A stretch of 64,000 nucleotides of DNA from Nocardioides panzhihuensis (GTDB lineage: Bacteria; Actinomycetota; Actinomycetes; Propionibacteriales; Nocardioidaceae). Within the stretch, counting starts at the first letter, position 1, and the number at the start of each line of letters is the position of its first letter. A program made the translations under genes and the position numbers. Below are positions 28,210 through 36,292 of this stretch, in pieces. The stretch spans positions 558,001 to 622,000 of the forward strand of contig NZ_JACBZR010000001.1 in NCBI RefSeq assembly GCF_013408335.1, read 5' to 3'. Under the pieces are notes generated by a model that was not told the origin of the DNA, did not search any database, and worked only from the letters and a program-made list of their open reading frames with translations.

Positions 28210-28527
28210 CTAGGCAGACCGTCGGCGCTTGGGGCGGGGGAGCAGAGCGGCGATGGCGTCAAATGCGGGCTCGCCCTCGGGCGTCGTGTCCAGCGCGGCT
28301 TCGGCGGCGGCCATGCGGCGCTCCTCCCAAGCCAGGAGCTGGTCGAGGCGCCAGCGGCGGGGGTGGACGAGCACAGGTGGCGGCACCATTGTTCGATCCT
28401 TGAGGTTCTGGTAGCCCCTGGTCTTGCCCCAGCCATATCGCTCCATCACGTCGTGTGCGTCTAGGAACACATGGCGCGGGTCGTCATCCCAGGAGGATGC
28501 GACGAGTCGGTCAGATCGCTTGGTCAT
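28210..28527 (-). CDS. Putative DNA-binding protein of the mobile element
   Basis: A 105-residue basic protein. Its N-terminal half reads like an excisionase or helix-turn-helix (DDPRHVFLDAHDVMERYGWGKTRGYQNL), followed by VPPPVLVHPRRWRLDQLLAWEE. The VHPRRWR..LLAWE pattern is that of the MerR-like winged helix in AlpA and excisionase proteins. CAGGAAAGG precedes the ATG. It probably regulates excision or transfer genes of the element together with the next gene upstream. No closer function can be named. Confidence 0.65.
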   Translation of the reverse strand: MTKRSDRLVASSWDDDPRHVFLDAHDVMERYGWGKTRGYQNLKDRTMVPPPVLVHPRRWRLDQLLAWEERRMAAAEAALDTTPEGEPAFDAIAALLPRPKRRRSA

Positions 28528-28555
28528 CGCCGAACCTTTCCTGCGCGTCGGGCGG

Positions 28556-28780
28556 TCACCCGCCGTACACGAACCGGCGCACCTCGGCGACTGTTGTGTA
28601 GATGCGGCCGGTCTTTCCCAGGCGTCTCCATCGCACGCCGACCTTGCGTCGCTTCCAGTCGCGGACGGTGCGTGGTGGTGTCTGGATCAGGGTGCAGAAC
28701 TGTTCGAAGGTGAGGAGGGCGTCGTCCTCCCACTCTCGCGGGACCGAGATCGGCGTCAGGCTTTTCGAGTTCGGGCTCAT
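28556..28780 (-). CDS. Excisionase-like helix-turn-helix protein
   Basis: A 74-residue protein with a MerR-like helix-turn-helix: LLTFEQFCTLIQTPPRTVRDWKRRKVGVRWRRLGKTGRIYTTVAEVRRFV. This is the fold of phage and ICE excisionases, with the RWRRLGKTGRIY wing. It starts 29 bases upstream of the previous gene and probably forms a unit with it. In this setting, beside a relaxase and an integrase, a role in directing excision (Xis) is likely but unproven. Confidence 0.7.
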   Translation of the reverse strand: MSPNSKSLTPISVPREWEDDALLTFEQFCTLIQTPPRTVRDWKRRKVGVRWRRLGKTGRIYTTVAEVRRFVYGG

Positions 28781-28814
28781 GCCTTCCAGGATGAGTGGGG
28801 GAGGTATCCGCTTT

Positions 28815-28848
28815 CGTACCCCCTGGGCGGGGGATCCGAGGGGGTACG
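28815..28848. repeat. Inverted repeat between excisionase-like gene and relaxase
   Basis: Perfect ten-base arms CGTACCCCCT (28815-28824) and AGGGGGTACG (28839-28848) around a 14-base GC-rich loop. It lies between the end of the relaxase and the start of the excisionase-like gene, both on the reverse strand. It may be a terminator, an operator, or part of a transfer origin. Confidence 0.6.
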
Positions 28849-28925
28849 TTTGGGGGATCTCAGTGTTTCCGCAGGTCAGGGGGATGCTCCCTCATGTACT
28901 CCCAGTTTTACTTTCGTGGCGTTGA

Positions 28926-31609
28926 TCAGAGGCCGATTTCATGGCTCGGTGAGCTGGGGGATGGGCTGGGACGTTGGGCGTACGTCTTCTGTGGGCGTCG
29001 TATCCGGGGTTGCTCCCCGTGGGAGAGCAGTCTCGCCGGGCGGCGTGTGGGCTGTGGTCCGTAGGTGTTGATGTCGGCGGACGCGCGTTGTGCGGCATGG
29101 GCGGGTCCGAGGTCGGCGCGGTCGCGGCTGAACACGTCGATCCATTGTCGTCGCGCGTCCTCGAGGTTGTCAGCGACCAGATGAGCGAGGTTGCTATGGC
29201 GACCGCGGGTCATGGCGACGTACGCCGCGGCTGCGCCAGTGGTCTCGTCGATTGCGACGTGTGCCTGGTCGACGGTCTCGCCCTGGGCGCCGTGGACCGT
29301 GGTCGCGTAGGCGAGCTCGATATGGTCGTGCACGTAGGTCGCCGGTACTCGCGTTCGGCGGGCTCGTCCGTTGAGCCGCAGTCCGCCGTCGGGGTCGATC
29401 CCGGTGACGGTCCAGGTGTCCCGGTTGGCGACGCCGAGGTCGCGGCGGTTGCGGCGGGTGGTCACCCGGTCCCCGGCTGTGATCGCCTCGCCCCGGCTAG
29501 TTAGGACACCGTTCGCAGCGGCCCTCGCCGTGGCCCGCTCGCGTGCGGCCGCGTTGAGGTCTGTGACCTGTTCCCGGGTGTCGGCCATGACCATCGCGGT
29601 CCCGGATGCGGCGATCTCGGCCATGGCAGCGGTTCGCTCGACGGGAGAGGGATGCAGGACGATGACGCCGCGTGCCGCCAGCTCGTCGAACACGTCACCT
29701 GGGTTCTGGCCGGTGCGCATGTGCAGGGTCAGCGCGGCGTAGGTCTTGTCGGTGAACCGGTGCACTGTGGAGAGTTCGAGGGTGTTGTTCGGGTGTGCCC
29801 AGCGGGTGGCGTGGTCGAGGACGCCGCCGCGGCCGACCGCGGGGAGCTGGTGGCGATCGCCCATGAGAACCAGGCGTAAGCGGTGTTCATCGGCGATCGT
29901 CAGCAACGCCAGGGCGGTGTCTTGGTCGAGCATCCCGGCCTCGTCCACGAGCAGGACGTCCCCAGGGCGCAAAGGCGCGGCGGGCGCGAGTCGGTGAGGA
30001 AGGCGGCGGTCCCAGTGGCCATCGTCGTCCCAGCGGAACCCGTGCTGGCGTGCCAGCCAATGGGCGGTGCTGGCTGATGTCCCGATCTCCCGGGACGCTA
30101 CCTGTGCCCCCTTCAATGTTGGCGTCACCACGAGCATCCGTCGGCCACGTCGCCCCAGCAGGTGCTCGGCCGCAGCCAGCGTGGTCGTTTTGCCCGCGCC
30201 GGCGGCTCCCTCGACCACGACGAGCCGTGCTGTCCCGGCGATAGTCGCCACCACTTGGCGTTGGGCCGGGTCGAGCCCGCTCCCGCCGCGGACGGGGCGG
30301 ATCGGCAGCGGATCGCCGCGGTGCGAGGCCCGTGCAGAGAGCCGTGAGACCAAGGCGTCCTCGACCGCGACGACCCGCTGTGAGGTGAGTGAGCGTACGT
30401 GCACAGGTACGTCGCCGCGGTTCAGCACAGGCTTGCTGGCGGCGACGGCTCGGCCGGTGAGGTCTTCGGCCAGTTCTCGGCGCACAGTGCCTTCGGCGAC
30501 GATTCCGGCCGAGGCGATGATCTTCTCCACTTCGCCGCGGACATCGGCCGCGTTCCACGCAGATCTCCGTGCGCCGAGACGGCACAGGACAAGGTCGACG
30601 ACCACCTGACGATCTAGCCGTGCGATCGGCGTCCCACCCATGGCGGTTGCGGCGTTGGGCGGAGTGAAGCCGAGGTCGTGGAGCTCCTCGTGCCACCTGG
30701 AGACCATGGCTGCGCCGTCGACTGGTACGTCCTTGTCCGGCCGGCCCTCGGCCCAAGCCCGGCGGCCCCAGCCCCGCCGCAGCGCCGGACCTGGGCTCTG
30801 CCCGGGGTGCTGGTGGCGCCACTCGGCTTCGTAGCGGTCGAGGTTGCGTACGATCTGAGCCGATCGATGACTGAATCCGCTCGCGTATGCCTTCAGTTCC
30901 CGGATATCCCCGTCGGCGTCCAGCGTGTAGCCGAATGCCGCCAGCGTGCGCCTCATCTCCGGATCGCAGGCAACCGCAGCGTGCCCGATCCCGTTGATCG
31001 CCTCGATGCTGTCGACGGTTCCGACCGAGTGCAGGCCGCGCCACTTGCCAGCAGCGGACACGCGCGCGTTGAACTGAAGATGCAGGTGCCGGTGGGGATC
31101 GCCAGCACGGGAGGTGTAGTGCCTGATCAGCGCGACCTCGATCTGCTCGACCGGGACCTGCACCTGCCGACCCCGCGGCCCCACCCGCGTGGTCGAGTGC
31201 CGCGCCAGCCAGTCGATCACCTCCCGCGCGGCCCGCTCCTGCGCGGCCTCGTAGACCCGAGCGATCTCTGGATGCTCAGCAGCAGCGAGCGACCACGACT
31301 TCGGCCCGTTCACGACAACTTCGACGAACCGCAACGCCTGCTCATCCTTCCGCAACCGCCCTTCGGGCGGCCGGTCTCGACGTCGTACCCGGCCACCCAG
31401 GACTCATAGGTTTCCCCATCCATGCTCGCTGCCGCCCGGACCACCGGTTCGCCATATCCGTCGATGTCGGCGACGTACCTGGACGCCACCCCAGACCCCT
31501 CGGCAAGGTAGTAGTCATCGGCTCGCGAGCGGTCAGCCTCGACATAGGAACGGGCCGCGGCTGCTGCGCCGCGATAGAACTTGATCCCGCCGTGCACGCC
31601 CTTCGTCAC
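28926..31609 (-). pseudogene. MobF-type relaxase-helicase (TraA/TrwC-like), frameshifted
   Basis: A conjugative relaxase of about 890 codons broken by one frameshift near 31345. The upstream frame (31609 down) gives the N-terminus with the tyrosine motif ADDYYLAEGSG and ends ...ESWVAGYDVETGRPKG. The downstream frame continues at once with LRKDEQALRFVEVVVNGPKSWSL. That part carries the metal-binding three-His motif (GDPHRHLHLQFNAR), a RecD/TraI-like helicase with Walker A GAAGAGKTTT and Walker B VLLVDEAGML, and the C-terminal VHGAQGETVDQ and TRGRHSN motifs. A single missing base in a GC-rich run explains the break. No type IV secretion genes are in the window, so the element is not self-transmissible from what is seen here. 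Confidence 0.8.
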
Positions 31610-32022
31610 CGCCCGTCACACCTCGTCACACAGCCCTGAAATGACGCTCGGACCGCCCAAGTGGGCGGACCGTTCTACGGACCTTCGTAGCATGCGTGCC
31701 GAGGATCAGATAGCGATGGAAGGACGGCCGTGAACTGCGGTTTCGCAACTCGGCAATTGTCGGCAACCCCCGGCAGAGGGAGACGTCGACAGGCTCTGTT
31801 GCTAGCGACAGTACCGTCCGCGGGATCGGCCTGGGGTTGAAGATCAAGCTGGTCGTTGAAGGGTCGACATTCCCGAGCCCTGCACATTGTCAAACGGCAC
31901 ACAGGTGCAAAGCTCGCGCCCTACCATGACGAACGAACCTTTGCCGGCGCGGTGACACGGCGTTCCGGCGTGAACGTGGCGCGACGAGCAGGAGTGGGCA
32001 CCGTGGCAGATGACGGAACGTC
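31610..32022. other. Intergenic stretch with no recognised gene
   Basis: About 410 bases separating the reverse-strand relaxase from the forward-strand nuclease cassette. It should contain both promoters. A short imperfect palindrome (CTGTTGC-TA-GCGACAG, near 31796) is visible. No operator of the catabolic type and no supported gene were found. Confidence 0.4.
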
Positions 32023-32532
32023 ATGATCACCAACCCGGCGAATACAAACTGGAATGACAACCGGCGGCGAGGACGATACGGAGTAGCGTTCGTACGCTCG
32101 CTCTGCGCGCAGGCTGGAGTCGGCTTCTTCGAAACGCCTGCTGACGAGGACACCGACGCGATCGACGCGATGATCAAGTTCACCCGCGGCAGCGTTCCCG
32201 TGCAGGTGAAGTGCACCGGCCAGTTCAAGGTTGGCGAGGGCAACGCGACCCTCGACCTCGATCCCGGCTGGGTTGCTAAGTGGAGCGCGGAGCACATTGC
32301 GCCGTACGTGATCCTCGTCAAAGTCCCGTCGGCGGTCCCGGATTGGCTCGATCACGGAGCTGGCGACAGAACGTTGCATCGCGCGCTTGCCCTAGCCACC
32401 CGGTTCGATCCAGCGCACCACCGGACATCAATTACCTTCACTAGAGCCGATCGAATGTCCACCGAAACGCTCTATAGATGGAGCGACGATCTCGACGCCT
32501 TCTACGGGCATCTCGCGGGCGGCGCGGCGTGA
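32023..32532 (+). CDS. DUF4365-like protein with PD-(D/E)xK nuclease features
   Basis: A 169-residue protein. The stretch DEDTDAIDAMIKFTRGSVPVQVKCTG has the spacing of a PD-(D/E)xK nuclease core: an acidic residue, then Q-x-K on the next strand. DUF4365 proteins share this layout and occur in defence loci and mobile elements. An aromatic-rich start (NTNWNDNRRRGRYGVAFVRSL) also matches that group. It is first in a three-gene cassette and its stop overlaps the GTG of the next gene. Nuclease activity is inferred from the motif only. Confidence 0.65.
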   Translation: MITNPANTNWNDNRRRGRYGVAFVRSLCAQAGVGFFETPADEDTDAIDAMIKFTRGSVPVQVKCTGQFKVGEGNATLDLDPGWVAKWSAEHIAPYVILVKVPSAVPDWLDHGAGDRTLHRALALATRFDPAHHRTSITFTRADRMSTETLYRWSDDLDAFYGHLAGGAA

Positions 32533-33662
32533 CCCGGTCCGTCCCTGCTCGTGATGTTGCGGCTCTGCTTCAGCGGACCTCGTGGACGCTCACCGTCGGC
32601 GGTAACGACGAGCGGGCAGACCTCTGGGAGCATCTGGATTCCGGGGCATCTCTCTATCTGCCGCACCGCCTCAATCTTGGATCGTTCGTTTGGTCTGACG
32701 TCTTGGAACGGATAGGGGCGGTGCTACGCAAGCCGGCCTCGGAAGTTCTTCGAGACATCGAGCTTGGCTGGTACGACGTCACGCGGTTTCGCGTGGACAG
32801 TGACGGGCTTGGGACTCAAACGGTTCCTCTCGACGCCGCTGCGACTGTCGTCAACTCGGCATTTGGCATGCTTCGGGCCGCGGCGACGACCGCGAGACAG
32901 CCTCGCCAGGCGATCGGACAGAATTACTCCAAGATCGGCGACGAACTCGCCCGCCAGGCACGCCTAGCCCACACCGAGCCTGGCTCCTTCGTCTTCCCGG
33001 TCCTCATGAGGGTCGGCGAGCCCAGCACCGAGGACCATCCGAGCCTGGAGGGTCTTGACGAGGTCACCCCAGAGTCGAGTGAGCGACGCATCGTCCGGAC
33101 GTTGGCGCAAGCTCTCCAAGCGTTCGATCGCCACGTCGTTCAGCCGGCAACTGATCCGAGTATGGAGTCTCTTCTCCCAGTGATCTACGCCGGTGGCGCC
33201 AAAGAAATCTTCAGCCAGCTTCTTAACGCGATGAAGCAGCCAGCGGTCGACTGGGTCGAGACAAGCTTTGCCTGGGCGGCAGAAGAGCGCGCGCCAACGG
33301 ACTTGCCGGAGAAACTGACGTTTCCGATCGAGTCACAAGAGCTCGTAGAACGTGCGGTAAAGGTGCTTGCGGGGCCGTCAGCCGAGCCTATTCGGGTGAT
33401 CACGGGCCCGATCGTCCAGATCCGTCATCTACCGGGTGAACCATTCGGTGAAATTGCAGTTCAGAGCCCGAATCCGCGCAACTTCAAGGTTGGCCGCATT
33501 GAGATGCGAGTGCGTGCAGATCAGCTTGGCGAGATCCACCTATGGATGGATTCTGGCACGACTGTGGTGGTCGAGGGCATCGTTGAGAAGCGTCCGAATC
33601 GCGCTGCGCGGCTCCGTGACCTCGCTGTGCCGCGTGATCTCGGTGGGCTGATTGAGGGGTGA
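32529..33662 (+). CDS. Unknown 377-residue protein, middle gene of the nuclease cassette
   Basis: No recognised domain. The N-terminal part (TSWTLTVGGNDERADLWEH, then LPHRLNLGSFVWSDVLERIG) resembles uncharacterised actinobacterial proteins that begin with a compact alpha/beta unit. A central segment (ARLAHTEPGSFVFPVLMRVG) reads as a beta-rich core. The C-terminal third (RVITGPIVQIRHL to VVVEGIVEKRPNRAARLRD) looks like an OB-type or beta-barrel unit. No transmembrane segment, Walker or nuclease motif is visible. Overlaps of four bases on both sides tie it to its two nuclease-like neighbours, so it is probably their specificity or scaffold subunit. Confidence 0.7.
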   Translation: MTRSVPARDVAALLQRTSWTLTVGGNDERADLWEHLDSGASLYLPHRLNLGSFVWSDVLERIGAVLRKPASEVLRDIELGWYDVTRFRVDSDGLGTQTVPLDAAATVVNSAFGMLRAAATTARQPRQAIGQNYSKIGDELARQARLAHTEPGSFVFPVLMRVGEPSTEDHPSLEGLDEVTPESSERRIVRTLAQALQAFDRHVVQPATDPSMESLLPVIYAGGAKEIFSQLLNAMKQPAVDWVETSFAWAAEERAPTDLPEKLTFPIESQELVERAVKVLAGPSAEPIRVITGPIVQIRHLPGEPFGEIAVQSPNPRNFKVGRIEMRVRADQLGEIHLWMDSGTTVVVEGIVEKRPNRAARLRDLAVPRDLGGLIEG

Positions 33663-34528
33663 CGACCCCCGATGGAACACCAGCGACTCCACTTGCGGAC
33701 TTCCGCGAGTGGGGCGGTCAGTTCCTCTTCGCAGCTCAGCGCGATGACCCGCGGGAGCTGGTCTACCTCGAGCAAGGTGCTGCACGGGAGCAGCGCGCCT
33801 TCGCGAGAGTGAATCTAATGTGCGCGGAACCAGGCTGCTCCGCTCCAGAGATCACTACCGTTCATCGTGCTCCCGGTGGCCGACGCGACGGCTATCGCCA
33901 CCTGAACCGACCCGATTCCGCAAGTCACGGACCTGAGAGTGTGCTCCATCGACAGGGCAAGGCCTTGGTCGCGCGCTGGGCTCGCGCACAGCCGAACGTT
34001 GCAACCGTGGAGATCGAGGCTCCGCTCGATGGTCGCCGGCGGATCGCTGACGTCCTTCTGACTTCCGACGCCGGGAACAAGATGGCGATCGAGGTGCAGT
34101 ACTCAGGGCTGACAACCGCGGAATGGAAGGAGCGGACCGCCGCGTACAAGGCGCTCGGGATCACAGTGGTGTGGATATGGGGAAACATCGGTGCCTTCGC
34201 GCCGCGACGGACTCGAGTTCTCGACGTCCACCGCGAGATTCTGCGGCGACGGATGCCGATCATTTGGATAAACCCAGCCCACGAACGGATCGCGTGGGCC
34301 GGCCTCGAGGACGACTACCCAAGGTTGCTACCAGCGAACGTTCGGAGACATGGGTTTTGGTTCGGGTCTCTTGACGACCTTGAACTTCGGGCGACTGGCC
34401 TGTTCCCGCCCGGCTTCATCGACGCCCGCATTGCCTCGAAGACGACCGCGATGCGCCCGAGGCGGCCGAGGTTGAGCAGAGGGTTCGAACGTAAAGTGGA
34501 CCAGATCGCAAGCGGTCGCGCTCGGTGA
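33659..34528 (+). CDS. CoiA-like nuclease-fold protein
   Basis: A 289-residue protein of the competence CoiA type. RRRIADVLLTSDAGNKMAIEVQYSG has the Asp...Glu-x-Gln catalytic layout of this PD-(D/E)xK subgroup. The following helix (EWKERTAAYKALGITVVWIWG) is the family hallmark. The N-terminal third has a Cys pair (MCAEPGCSAPEI) that may bind zinc. It is the last gene of the cassette and starts at a GTG overlapping the stop of the unknown protein. Together with the first gene, this gives two nuclease-like folds in one operon. Confidence 0.75.
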   Translation: MTTPDGTPATPLADFREWGGQFLFAAQRDDPRELVYLEQGAAREQRAFARVNLMCAEPGCSAPEITTVHRAPGGRRDGYRHLNRPDSASHGPESVLHRQGKALVARWARAQPNVATVEIEAPLDGRRRIADVLLTSDAGNKMAIEVQYSGLTTAEWKERTAAYKALGITVVWIWGNIGAFAPRRTRVLDVHREILRRRMPIIWINPAHERIAWAGLEDDYPRLLPANVRRHGFWFGSLDDLELRATGLFPPGFIDARIASKTTAMRPRRPRLSRGFERKVDQIASGRAR

Positions 34529-34763
34529 TTGGCGTCGCGAGACGAGCCCCATCGCGGCTAAGCATCCTGCCTCGGGTGTTGTCACACGTATCCGGCCGCC
34601 AAGCGCGTCCAGGAGCAAGCTTGTCGAATGGCGGCTGTACCGCCGGGACTCAATCAGACTCTTCGCAATACAGCGGGTGGCTCCTGAAGCGCTCGTCGGC
34701 GCGTGGGTTGACCTAGATCGGGGTGTGTAGGCGGGGCGCGCGTGTCAGAGGCTCTTGATCAGT

Positions 34764-36170
34764 TCACAAATCAGCGAGTTTGCTGACGGAGTCACGCAGC
34801 GCGTCCTCGCCCGCGCGGACATAGTGGTTCAGGACGGTGGTGAGCTTGTCACCCAAGTACTGGGCGACGACCTCCCACGATTCGCCCAGCTCTTCGTGGA
34901 ACCACTTGGTCGCCGCGTGGTGGCGGAGGTTGCGGTAGACGATCGTGCGGGGCCAGGCGTTGTCGGGGTCGTTCTGGTCGACCCAGGCGCGGACGCGGTG
35001 CCAGCGGTTGTTATGGAGCTCGGGCTTCACCGGCAGGCCTGTGGCGGTGTCGACGAAGAGCCACTGCTCCTCTTCCGGAGGAATCGGATAGTTCCACCAA
35101 GCGAGACTTCGGTCGGGTGCGCGGGCTGCGAGGTCGGCTCGGCGCTGGCGCTCGACTTCTTGAGCATTGATGACCTGACGGAGCGTCGCGGTTGCGGGCA
35201 GTCCGAGGAGCTCCTTGACGCGGGGGAGGAGCTCCTCGCGAAGTAGCGTGCCCGGGAGAGGAACTTCGTGCAGGACGTGGTTCTTGACCGGGCCGCGGAA
35301 CCCGGGCTGGTGGCGCGGGGTGGTCCAGGAGCCGTTGACGTGGAGGTAGCCGCCGTCGAAGAAGACGTCGATCGCGCGCAGGGCGTTCTGCTCGCCGAGG
35401 CGCAACCCGCCATAGCCGGCGACGCGGATCTTCGTGCCGAGGAGAGGGAGTCTGGTCATCAGCGGGTCAGTCCCGTCGGTGCCGCAGAGCTTGTCGGCGG
35501 CGTCGGCCATGGCGCGCACCTGGCGGGTCTCGGGGCGCAAGCGTGGGTCGACATAGTGGCTGGTGGCTCCCTGGAGGACGGTTGCCCGTCCGATCTCGAG
35601 CCCGTCGAGGGGGTCGACCGAGCGGTCGAGCCAGCCCAGGCGCCAGGCGAGTTTGCGCATGGCGGCGAGCTGTCCGCGCAGGTCTTCTCGGCCACGGGTA
35701 GAGAAGATGGTCTGGGAGCCTTTCTCCATCACCTTCCGGCTGTGCTCCACCCGCCACTTCGCGACAGCGACGTCGCCGATGGTGGGGAGAATGTGCGCGT
35801 TCAGCCTCGACTCGCGGCCCTGGATCGTGCGCGGGTGCTTGTCGCGCTCGTGGCTGTCCCTGATGTACTCCTGACCGAGCATTCGGATCGTGCGCGCGGC
35901 GCGTACGTCGGCTCGGGCCGGTGCCTCCGTCGCCGTGTCGAGAGCGGCCTCGGCTCGGGCGAAGATGTCGCGGGCTTCGGTCTCGGTGCTGGCTCGGCGA
36001 AGCACGCGCTCCCAGGGCTGGCCGTCGCCGGTCGGTGACCGGAACATCACCTGGTAGCTCGTGCTGCCTTCGCCGGGGGCGTAGAGGCGTACCCGCCAGG
36101 CTCGTTTGGTCCCGCCGAGCGTGCGGGGCTTGCCCTGGGCGAGCAGCGTCGGCTTCTTGCGAGGTGGCAT
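34764..36170 (-). CDS. int: Tyrosine recombinase (phage/ICE integrase)
   Basis: A 468-residue integrase. Visible parts are an N-terminal arm-binding-like domain (RAWRVRLYAPGEGSTSYQVMF), a core-binding domain (LGQEYIRDSHERDKHPRTIQGRESRLNAHI) and the catalytic domain. The catalytic domain has Arg in YGGLRLGEQNAL, YRNLRHHAATKW for the His/Tyr-xx-Arg-His box, and the terminal nucleophile in TTVLNHYVRAG. The ATG at 36170 is preferred because AGGAGG lies 7 bases before it. The gene is at the right edge of the element and reads away from yyaL, 123 bases from that gene's start. This is typical for an integrase adjoining its attachment site. Confidence 0.9.
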   Translation of the reverse strand: MPPRKKPTLLAQGKPRTLGGTKRAWRVRLYAPGEGSTSYQVMFRSPTGDGQPWERVLRRASTETEARDIFARAEAALDTATEAPARADVRAARTIRMLGQEYIRDSHERDKHPRTIQGRESRLNAHILPTIGDVAVAKWRVEHSRKVMEKGSQTIFSTRGREDLRGQLAAMRKLAWRLGWLDRSVDPLDGLEIGRATVLQGATSHYVDPRLRPETRQVRAMADAADKLCGTDGTDPLMTRLPLLGTKIRVAGYGGLRLGEQNALRAIDVFFDGGYLHVNGSWTTPRHQPGFRGPVKNHVLHEVPLPGTLLREELLPRVKELLGLPATATLRQVINAQEVERQRRADLAARAPDRSLAWWNYPIPPEEEQWLFVDTATGLPVKPELHNNRWHRVRAWVDQNDPDNAWPRTIVYRNLRHHAATKWFHEELGESWEVVAQYLGDKLTTVLNHYVRAGEDALRDSVSKLADL

Positions 36171-36225
36171 CCGCATGCCTCCTAGGGTGGGGGTGGGTCC
36201 GGTGCGGACCTACCAAGATCTGCTT

Positions 36226-36268
36226 CGTGTATCACTCTCGTGTATCACGGACCCGATTATGATACACG
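36226..36268. repeat. GTGTATCAC repeats beside the integrase
   Basis: CGTGTATCAC occurs at 36226-36235 and 36239-36248, and its inverse TGATACACG at 36260-36268. A further inverse copy of the nine-base core (GTGATACAC) lies inside yyaL at 36402-36410. The arrangement suits integrase or excisionase binding sites next to an attachment site. Confidence 0.65.
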
Positions 36269-36292
36269 TGCCACTCGTTAGGAGTGATGGAA

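Noticed and set aside
36177..36292. tRNA gene as integration target beside the integrase
   Set aside because: No cloverleaf or tRNA 3' end is visible; the codon-use break in yyaL is the better candidate.
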